Positions 55,811 to 64,000 of a DNA stretch of 64,000 nt are shown here, one piece after another. The translations under genes were made by a program, and so were the position numbers. The notes under the pieces are model-generated. The model did not search any database and was not told where the DNA came from. It saw nothing but the letters and a program-made list of their open reading frames with translations. How positions within the stretch are numbered: the first letter of the stretch is position 1; each line of letters begins with the position of its first letter. This DNA comes from Parietaria judaica (lineage: Eukaryota; Streptophyta; Magnoliopsida; Rosales; Urticaceae): the NCBI GenBank assembly GCA_954871525.1, contig OX940869.1:14811001-14875000 (forward strand), in the 5' to 3' direction.

Positions 55811-57865
55811 TGTAAAACCCAAAAATATATATATATAAATTAGAAAAAAAAAAGTATCAGCATGCTTTTCTCTCTCCCCTTCCTTTTTCTTTCTTCGTCT
55901 TTCTTCCCGTAACCAACATCTCTCTCTCTCTTATTCTTTTCTCATCACATCAACTTCAGAGCTTCATAACTCGGTCACCGGAGCTCCGATCGACGAGATC
56001 TTGGTACCATTGGAAAGCTCTCGAGGAGGTGAACAAGCTGCTGGGCGGAAGTCGACCGGAGGTGGTGGCGTTTGGCCGGAATAGTCACCGTAAGGTTCGG
56101 TTTCATAACTCGATATCTATTTCGTTTGGGATCGATTTTGAGAAATCTAACACCGGAACCGGGTTCAAGAAGGTCAGTAGAATTTGTTGGAGCTGCCACC
56201 TAGCCGTCGCCGGTCACCGCCGTTGGCCGTCGCCGGTCGCCGCCGTCGGCCGTCGCGTCATTTTCCGATCCCGGGATTTATTGAGGGGTTTTGAAGCCCT
56301 CGTCGAGGAGATCGAAAGCCCTCGATCGGAATCGTCATCGGACTCTCGGTAAGCCCGAATTTCCTTGACCTAGTTTCTGAATTTAGATGATCAAATTAGG
56401 TGTGTTCTGGGCCTTGATTGATGAAATTGACTTCGCCATTACGTTTAGAACAGTCGAATTAAGCTTGGAGAAGCATAAATTTGTCAAATTGATGCCCGTT
56501 TTGCTGCCTCGTTTTGCGTGTCCGACGGGAATTCGGCCCGGGTTAATTTTAGTGTATCGGGTTTTCAATTGACAATTTGAATTCCAATCTTAGTAGTATT
56601 TGACTTATGAATGGTATCGGTGTTATAGCTGGCACGGATAGTCGTCCCGTGGTCGCCTCGAAGACTGTGCTGCCTGAACCACCCGTTTTGACTAATTCAT
56701 CAGATACCGAAGTCTCTAGTAATCAATCTCAGGGCCAAGACAAACCCACATCTTCGACTAGCTAGTCGATCGGTCAAAGTTTCCACTGAATGAGGTAGGG
56801 GCTATTACCTTTTCTCGCAATTTAAAATACGTAGAAACCCACGCTTTAATAAAGATTGAACCGGATAGGTTAATATGGGATTTAATGAAATGATTGGTTA
56901 ATTAATAAAATTAATGTTATGATTGTCGTCGCTTGATAGCGAGGCAGAGAACCAGGTATGGTTTGATTATTCGTTATTATATTATGTTTATGGTTACGTC
57001 GGTATGACGTGTGTTGATATGGTACCTGCTTTGGGCGGATGAGCTGCTGACGAGCAGCTGGCTACTGCGCAGTAGGCCGGATATGGATATGGATATGGAT
57101 ATGGATATGATTGGTGACCCAAAAGTAAACATTTCGACCCATGGCGAACTGGCCGTCTTTGGTGGTGATTAGGATCCCGAGTCGAAGGCGAGTTACATTT
57201 AGGGACTTCTAGTCCACCTGTGCTCGTGCCTTGAGGACTCGATGGGATATAGTGGAGTAAAGGCGCGAGCTGACTCGGCATGGACCACCGAAATGATTTG
57301 ACTTTTGTGGGGTATATTTATTTATTTTATGAAAATGATGATTAAATGGTTTATGATGACGTTTAATTTATTTAATTGAAATTTGACTAATAAAGGTTCG
57401 GTAAAGAGAATTGGTAATAGATTCCCTACTGAGCATGTGGTGCTCACCCCTTCCATATATATTTTTTTTCCTTCCAGTTACAGGTGGTGATCAGTATCAG
57501 ACTCTGGACGAGGAGTAGTTTGAGTTAGGAGGTCGACGTGTTGATTAGCTTAACCGTACCTCTAGTGTTCGTCGAGGTGAATCTCGCTTTTTGGGTTGAT
57601 CTTTTATTCAGACTTGTAATGGATTAAATTAAGTATATTTGTGATGGTGATACTTTATATTTGTCGTTTTATGGTGTTGTATAATCTGTGGTCGTTGATG
57701 TTGTATTGTCGTTCTAAGTCCCATGGGCAAAAGTTTTGTGTTTGTTGACGTGGACGTTGAATATTCAACGGTATTGTTTAAATGATGATGTGTCATTTAC
57801 CGGTCCAAGTTTGAAAAGTCGTTGTTTTTGTCTTATTCTACTAACCCCTATCTAGGGGCGTTACA
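55811..57865 (+). repeat. 5' LTR of the Tekay-like element, 2055 bp
   Basis: It starts TGTAAAACCCAAAAATATAT and ends GGGGCGTTACA. The five bases before it are GTCTC; the matching copy lies outside the window. A GGATAT hexamer repeat lies at 57079-57110, longer than in the 3' LTR. The frames at 56029-56352 and on the opposite strand recur in both LTRs and are probably not genes. Confidence 0.92.
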
Positions 57866-57868
57866 GTT

Positions 57869-57886
57869 TGGTATCAGAGCTTAGGT
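57869..57886 (+). promoter_or_regulatory. Primer-binding site of the Tekay-like element
   Basis: TGGTATCAGAGCTTAGGT begins three bases after the LTR. It is the methionine-tRNA-type site common in chromoviruses. Confidence 0.93.
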
Positions 57887-58005
57887 TACGGCACCTAGGG
57901 TACAACACCATAAAGCTATTTATTTTCTTCGTGTTCTTTGGTCGTGTTTTGTTTTGTATCACCATCCATAATCCTGACACTTTAATCTTTTTACAGTTGA
58001 TCAAC

Positions 58006-58910
58006 ATGGTACGGAATTCTCGAAATACCCCTGATGCGCGTCCCGCGTTTGATTTTGAGCAAATGGCTGCTGCTTTCCAAGCGATGCAACAAGCATCACA
58101 ACCACGCGACCCTGCTGCCAGAAAGAGAGAACCTTTGCAGAGTTTATGAATCAATCCCCTCCGAAGTTTGAAGGATTCCCTGATCCTGCCACTGCTGAGA
58201 GATGATTGGAGTTGGTTGAGAAGAAGTTTGAGGTGCTTGACATTCCGACCGAATACCGTGTTAATTTCGCCACTTATCTTTTCGAGGGCCCAGCGGCCCA
58301 ATGGTGGAAAATGTACCAGGAAGATACCGGGGTGAATGAACCGACATGGTCAAACTTTGTTTCTGCATTCTTGGCGTATTATGCTCCTGAGGACTACCGT
58401 TTGGGAAAGATTTATGAGTTCTCGCAGCTGACTCAGGAGAGTATGACAGTGGCCGAGTATCAAGCAAAGTTTGTCGAGCTGTCGTGCTATAACCCGGATG
58501 CCGTGGCTAACCCTGCAGCTAGAATAGTGAAGTTCCGACAGGGACTTCGACAACGGATTCGTGAGACCTTGGCGCCATTGCGGTTTTCTGATTTCTTAGA
58601 ACTTTTCTTTTTTGCGAAGAACACTGAAGCAGAGAAATATCGTAATTATCAGGCAAGACAGAGAGGCTCCGAGATGAGAGACAGGAAAATAGACAAGAAA
58701 GGCAAGAGTTACAGTCAAGGTTCCTATAGTAGCGGATCGAGCGCTAGTTCGGGTTCTGGTTCATCTGGCAGTCAGAGATACTCGCCTTATGGTACTTGTC
58801 ACCTCTGCGGGCAGCCAGGCCATTAAAAACGCGATTGTCCGTTTTCACAGCAACAGTTCCAACCGCAGATATCTCACACCCAACCTATTGGGACCCAGAG
58901 TTTCTACTCG
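58006..58910 (+). pseudogene. gag: Gag of the Tekay-like element, interrupted
   Basis: It starts at the ATG at 58006 (MVRNSRNTPDARPAFDFEQM). A frameshift lies near 58130, after which the capsid part reads on in the pol frame: FMNQSPPKFEGFPDP, a TGA at 58203-58205 where a Trp is usual, then FEGPAAQWWKMY and YYAPEDYRLGKIYEF. A Ser-rich linker leads to a CCHC zinc knuckle (CHLCGQPGH) at about 58796-58840, with a TAA at 58824-58826 inside the knuckle and KRDC after it. The product would bind and package RNA, but this copy cannot give full-length Gag. Confidence 0.9.
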
Positions 58911-61900
58911 CCAGGTGGTGCGAATCAGAATCGTCCTTTGTCAAACCAGAGTCCTATACCCAACCAGTCGATGGGATTTCAGCCTCGAGGTTTCGCTCCA
59001 CAGAGACCTCAAGGATTTGGGTTTCCTTCGGGTCAAACTTCACTAGTCGCTGCACCGTCATCAGGCAGTCACAATAATTTTTGCCCTCAAGGGAGTGGTG
59101 GCTCAGGCGGAGGGCAGAATAGAGGTGGCAGATCGCAGTCGAGCAAAAACAAAGGGAAAGGAAAATCATATGCCGTTACGGGTGTCGAGGCCCAGGGGAA
59201 AGAAGTCGTCGACGGTATGATTCTTGTTTCTAATTGTTTATCTCGTGTATTGTTTGATACGGGGGCATCACATTCTTTTATATCGGTGGATCTTGCGTCA
59301 TATTTGGGGCTAGATATCGAGGCATGCACTGTTCCGTTAGAGTTGTCTACTCCTATAGGGGGAGTGTCGGAGGTTTCAGTGATTTGCAGGTCATGTAAGC
59401 TCGTCATCGAGGAGGGAAAATTTACCGCAGATTTGCTAATTCTTCCTATGACCGAGTTTGATGTAATATTGGGGATGGATTGGTTGTCTAAGTATCATGC
59501 TATAGTGGATTGCTACAGGAGACGTGTCACCCTCAGAATGAAAGATGGACAAGTTATCGAATATCAGGCCAAAGGTGGAATATGGCCCCATAATCCTATC
59601 TTGAAATCTCTTCTTGGAGGAAAGAGGAATCTTGAAGGGTCGGGAGTTAATTGTGCTGTTGAAGATGTAGGGCAGAGTGCCTTAAACCCGTACACCCCCG
59701 TAGTACAAGAATTTGATGATGTGTTTCGATCGGAGCTTCCGGGACTTGCTCCGAAACGTGAGATTGAGTTTGGCATTGACTTAGTTCCTGGGAGTTCTCC
59801 GATCTCTATGACTCCTTACCGTATGGCTCCAGCATAATTGGCAGAATTGAGGGAGCAATTAGACGACTTGTTAAGTAAAGGGTTTATCAAACAGAGTACA
59901 TCTTCGTGGGGAGCGCCCATCCTATTTGCTAAGAAAAGCGATGGTAGTTTACGCCTTTGTGTGGACTACAGACAACTCAATAAGGTAACGATTAAGAACA
60001 AATACCCTTTACCGCTCATTGATGACTTATTCCACCAATTGGGAGGATGCAAGTACTTCTCAAAGATAGACTTGCGGTCGGGCTACCACCAGTTGAGGAT
60101 TCGAGATGCCGACACCCCGAAGACAGCATTCCGTACACGATATGGTCACTTTGAGTTCACGGTTATGCCTTTTGGTTTAACGAACGCTCCAGCGGCGTTT
60201 ATGGACTTAATGAATAGGATTTTTCGACCATACTTGGATCGATTCGTTGTTGTCTTCATTGACGACATACTTATCTATTCAAGAACATTAGAGGAACACG
60301 CAGAACATTTGCGGATTGTTTTACAGACTTTGCGGGACCATCGCCTATACGCGAAGAAAGAAAAATGTGAATTCTGGATGACCGAAGTGAAGTTCTTAGG
60401 CCACGTGATCTCGCAGGAAGGTATTGCCGTAGACCCGTCAAAGATTGAAGCTATCTTGAACTGGAGGCAACCAAGAAATGTGGCAGAAGTTCGAAGTTTC
60501 CTAGGTCTTGCGGGCTATTACAGGAAGTTCGTGGAGAATTTTTCAAAAATTGTCGCGCCGCTAAGAAAGCTCACCAGAAAAGATGTTCAGTTCAGTTGGG
60601 ATGATAGATGTGAAGAGTCTTTTTCAGAGTTGAAACGACGATTGACGAGTGCTCCTGTCCTTGTTGTTCCCAATGTAGATGAAGTGTTTACAGTGTATAC
60701 TGATGCATCTCGAAGTGGACTAGGCTGTGTGCTCATGCAACAAGGGAGAGTGGTGGCATATGGTTCTAGGCAGTTAAAGCCGCATGAACAAAACTATCCT
60801 ACCCACGACTTGGAGCTAGCAGCAGTGATATTTGCACTCAAAATCTGGCGTTGTCATCTTTACGGCTCAAGATTTGAGATATTCACCGATCATCAAAGTC
60901 TCAAGTATTTGTTCACGCAGAGAGACTTGAATCTATGACAACGAATATGGGTGGAGTATATGGAAGATTATGAATTTAGTCTACATTATCACCCAGGAAA
61001 AGCAAATGTGGTGGCCGATGCATTGAGTCGGAAGAACCATGGTTTGGCTGCTTCTCTGAACTTAGAGCCATGGAAGAGATCAGTTACCATTGGCGATTAT
61101 AATTTAGAATTTCATAGCGATGGGTATAAAGCATGTGCGTATAACGTCATAGCCGTTCCATCAATGGTACTCCAAGTTAGACAAAGTCAGTGGAGCGATG
61201 AAACGTTACAAGAGGTATGGAATCGATTACAAGCTGGAGAACAACTTGAAGGATGGAATGTGGGAGTCGATGGATTTTTATTGTACAAAGGAAGGCTTGC
61301 GGTAGCTGATGATACTACGTTACGAAGCGCCATCTTACATGAAGCTCATCGTTCCAAGTTTGCTATTCACCCAGGGAGTACGAAGATGTACCAGGATCTG
61401 AAGAGGCAATATTATTGGTACGGAATGAAGTCGGATGTGGCGATGTTCGTGAAGAGATGTCCAGTTTGCCAAATGGTCAAAGCAGAGCATCAAAGACCTG
61501 GCGGGGAGCTTAGACCAATTGAAATACCTGAGTGGAAATGGGATTGCATCACAATGGACTTCGTTTCGGGACTTCCTCGGTCTCGGGGCGGACACGATGC
61601 GGTGTGGGTGATAGTTGATAGATTGACAAAATCAGCCCACTTTATCCCCATTCGGACAGATTACAAAGTTCCGAAACTTTGTAAACTATATGTGGAAAAG
61701 ATAGTAAACCTTCATGGGATTCCTGTTTCAATAGTTTCCGACCGAGATGATCGTTTCACCTCCAAGTTTTGGAGAGGATTACAGAAAGAGATGGGAACTG
61801 AATTAGGTTTGAGCACAACTTTTCATCCTCAGACTGATGGAAAATCAGAGCGAGTGATTCATATCTTAGAAGACATGTTGCGGTCGTGCGCCTTAGATTT

Positions 61901-62606
61901 TGGAGGAAAGTAGAAGGAGCAACTACCATTCGTGGAGTTCGCTTACAGCAATAGCTTTCAGGCTAGTATCGGTATGGCACCGTATGAGGCCTTGTATGGT
62001 CGACCTTGTCGTTCACCTCTTTGTTGGGCCGAGTATGAAGATCGTATTACTCTCGGTCCTTCCTACCTCAGAGATACAACAGAAGCGATTAAGCTTATTC
62101 GGGAAAGACTCAAGACTGCTCAAAGTCGCCAGAAGAGTTATGCGGATCGAAGACGAAGGCCACTGGAATTCATGGTTGGCGACAATGTGTTCCTGAAGGT
62201 GACGCCCATGCGTGGTGTTTCCCGTTTCGGAATAAAAGGAAAGTTGGCTCCGCGATACTCAGGTCCGTTCGAGATAGTTGAAAGAGTCGGGCCACTTGCC
62301 TACAGGCTTGATTTACCTCTGAAATTATCTCATGTTCACAATGTGTTTCATGTGTCGATGTTGAGAAAATATGAACCCGATCCTCAACAAATCATTGAGT
62401 GGACAGAGATACCTATTCAAGAAAATGCGACGTACGCAGAACACCCACTTCATATTATCGACCGTGAAGTCAAAGTCCTTCGTCGACGAGAAATTCCTCT
62501 AGTTAAAGTGGTATGGAAAAACCACAACCCTAGAGAGGCAACATGGGAGTTAGAGTCAGAGATGATGGAGAGGTACCCCTTTTTGTTCGGGGGTAGTTTC
62601 GTTTAA
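58911..62606 (+). pseudogene. pol: Pol of the Tekay-like element: protease, RT, RNase H, integrase, chromodomain-like end
   Basis: The protease has VLFDTGASHSFISVDLA at about 59235-59290. RT (59838-60500) has [30 protein letters not shown] and the active-site FIDDILIY. RNase H begins at [14 protein letters not shown], with DHQSLKYL. The integrase has the HHCC finger (CPVCQM), D at WDCITMDFVSGLP and D at IVSDRDDRFTS (where DPRF is usual), and E at SERVI. The C-terminal segment VKVVWKNHNPREATWELESE is chromodomain-like. In-frame stops are TAA 59835-59837, TGA 60936-60938 and TAG 61911-61913. The final TAA is at 62604-62606. No frameshift was found within pol. Confidence 0.93.
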
Positions 62607-62626
62607 ATTTCGAGGACGAAATTTTT

Positions 62627-62641
62627 AAAGGGGTGGAGTAT
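62627..62641 (+). promoter_or_regulatory. Polypurine tract of the Tekay-like element
   Basis: AAAGGGGTGGAGTAT stands directly before the 3' LTR. It follows the motif TTTCGAGGACGAAATTT, which is common just ahead of this tract in Tekay-type elements. Confidence 0.88.
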
Positions 62642-64000
62642 TGTAAAACCCAAAAATATATATATATATATTAGAAAGAAAAAAAAAGTGTGAGCATACC
62701 TTTTCTCTCTCCCCCTCCTTTTTCTTTCTTCATCTTTCTTCCCGTAACCAACATCTCTCTCTCTCTCTTATTCTTTTCTCATCACATCAACTTCAGAGCT
62801 TCGTAACTCGGTCACCGGAGCTCCGATCGACGAGATCTTGGTACCGTTGGAAAGCTCTCGAGGAGGTGAACAAGCTGCTGGGCGGAAGTCGACCGGAGGT
62901 GGTGGCGTTTGGCCGGAATAGTCACCGTAAGGTTCGGTTTCATAACTCGATATCTATTTCGTTTGGGTTCGATTTTGAGAAATCTAACACCGGAACCGGG
63001 TTCACGAAGGTCAGTAGAATTTGTTGGAGCTGCCACCTAGCCGTCGCCGGTCACCGCCGTCGGCCGTCGCCGGTCGCCGCCGTCGGCCGTCGCGTCATTT
63101 TCCGATCCCGAGATTTATTGAGGGGTTTTGAAGCCCTCGTCGAGGAGATCGAAAGCCCTCGATCGGAATCGTCATCGGACTCTCGGTAAGCCCGAATTTC
63201 CTTGACCTAGTTTCTGAATTTAGATGATCAAATTAGGTGTGTTCTGGGCCTTGATTGATGAAATTGACTTTGCCATTGCGTTTAGAACAGTCGAATTAAG
63301 CTAGGAGAAGCATAAATTTGTCGAATTGATGCCTGTTTTGCTGCCTCGTTTTGCGTGTCCGACGGGAATTTGGCCCGGGTTAATTTTAGTGTATCGGGTT
63401 TTCAATTGACAATTTGAATTCCAATCTTAGTAGTATTTGACTTATGAATGGTATCAGTGTTATAGCTGGCACGGATAGTCGTCCTGTGATCGCTTCGAAG
63501 ACTATGCTGCATGAACCACCCGTTTTGACTAATTCAACAGATCCCGAAGTCTCTAGTCATCAATCTCAGGGCCAAGACGAACCCACATCTTCGACTAGCT
63601 AGTCGATCGGTCAAAGTTTCCACGGATTGAGGTAGGGGCTATTACCTTTTCTCGCAATTTAAAATGAACGTAGAAACCCACGCTTTAATGAAGATTGAAC
63701 CGGATAGGTTAATATGGGATTTAATGAAATGATTGGTTAATTAATAAAATTAATGTTATGATTGTCGTCGCTTGATAGCGAGGCAGAGAACCAGGTATGG
63801 TTTGATTATTCGTTATTATATTATGTATATGGTTACGTCGGTATGACGTGTGTTGATATGGTACCCGCTTTGGGCGGATGAGCTGCTGACGAGCAGCTGG
63901 CTACTGCGCAGTAGGCCGGATATGGTTATGGATATGGATATGATTGGTGACCCAAAAGTCAATATTTCGACCCATGGCGAACTGGCCGTCTTTGGTGGTA
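62642..64000 (+). repeat. 3' LTR (partial) of the Tekay-like element
   Basis: It matches the 5' LTR from its TGTAAAACCC start to the window end with scattered single-base differences and small indels; the GGATAT run near 63920 is shorter than in the 5' copy. About 1359 of roughly 2055 bp are visible. Confidence 0.93.

Larger units (their letters stand above)
55811..64000 (+). mobile_element. Tekay-like Ty3/gypsy chromovirus, 3' LTR truncated by window edge
   Basis: 5' LTR 55811-57865, methionine-type PBS at 57869, gag and pol to 62606, purine tract, then the 3' LTR from 62642 to beyond the window. Pol order is PR-RT-RH-INT with a C-terminal chromodomain-like segment, and the LTR is about 2 kb, all as in the Tekay/Del chromoviruses. 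Gag-pol lies in one frame apart from one early frameshift, but carries five in-frame stops. The visible LTR parts differ at few sites, so the element is fairly young. Confidence 0.93.

Noticed and set aside
56029..56352. 107-codon frame repeated at 62866-63189
   Set aside because: It lies in both LTRs of the Tekay-like element; repetition comes from the LTR, not from gene conservation.

Overview
The window is plant nuclear DNA made almost wholly of transposable elements. I see no host protein-coding gene, rRNA, functional tRNA gene or CRISPR array. The plant call rests on the element types: a Tat-type Ty3/gypsy element with an additional archaeal-type RNase H and an antisense extra gene, a Tekay-like chromovirus, a long-LTR Ty1/copia element, an RPA-bearing Helitron, hAT and Harbinger-like elements and a tRNA-derived SINE. 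The species cannot be named from sequence alone.

Layout. (1) 1-12669, minus strand: a Tat-like gypsy element in the order 5' LTR, PBS, gag-pro, pol, 63-bp tandem array, antisense spliced gene (plus strand), PPT, 3' LTR cut by the window edge. The 451 shared LTR bases look identical, so it inserted very recently. (2) 12670-14832: AT-rich DNA with a SINE flanked by a 17-bp duplication. (3) About 14833-23836, minus: a decayed Helitron with Rep/helicase and RPA1-like remnants and a nested hAT-type MITE (8-bp TSD). (4) 24004-41891: a five-insertion nest. A solo LTR (TSD caaat) holds two solo copia-type LTRs (TSDs aagtc; gaggt/gatgt). The first holds a 10.2-kb copia element (TSD ggtaa); the second holds a solo LTR that starts TGTAATATCC (TSD tcttt). 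(5) 42005-49438: a complete 7.4-kb LTR element (TSD gttat) without recognisable gag or pol and full of tandem arrays. (6) 49681-50326: a Harbinger-like MITE (TSD taa). (7) 51067-55135: a hAT element (8-bp TSD gtacgatg) with a broken BED transposase and a nested solo LTR (TSD cgtcc). (8) 55811 to the end, plus: a Tekay-like element with a 2.06-kb LTR and gag-pol in one frame broken by several stops and one frameshift; its 3' LTR runs off the window.

The least expected content is in three places. The copia element at 24539-34734 has lost gag, protease and integrase; in their place lie a row of inverted-repeat hairpins and a small spliced gene with two related C2CH zinc-binding modules, each followed by a copy of the same intron. 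The young Tat element carries an antisense gene whose three exons join in frame and which converges with pol on the 63-bp array. The 42005-49438 element is built from at least five unrelated tandem arrays, and its 5' LTR has lost its TATA box. All boundaries come from reading termini and target duplications by eye; family names come from motif recognition, not a database search.
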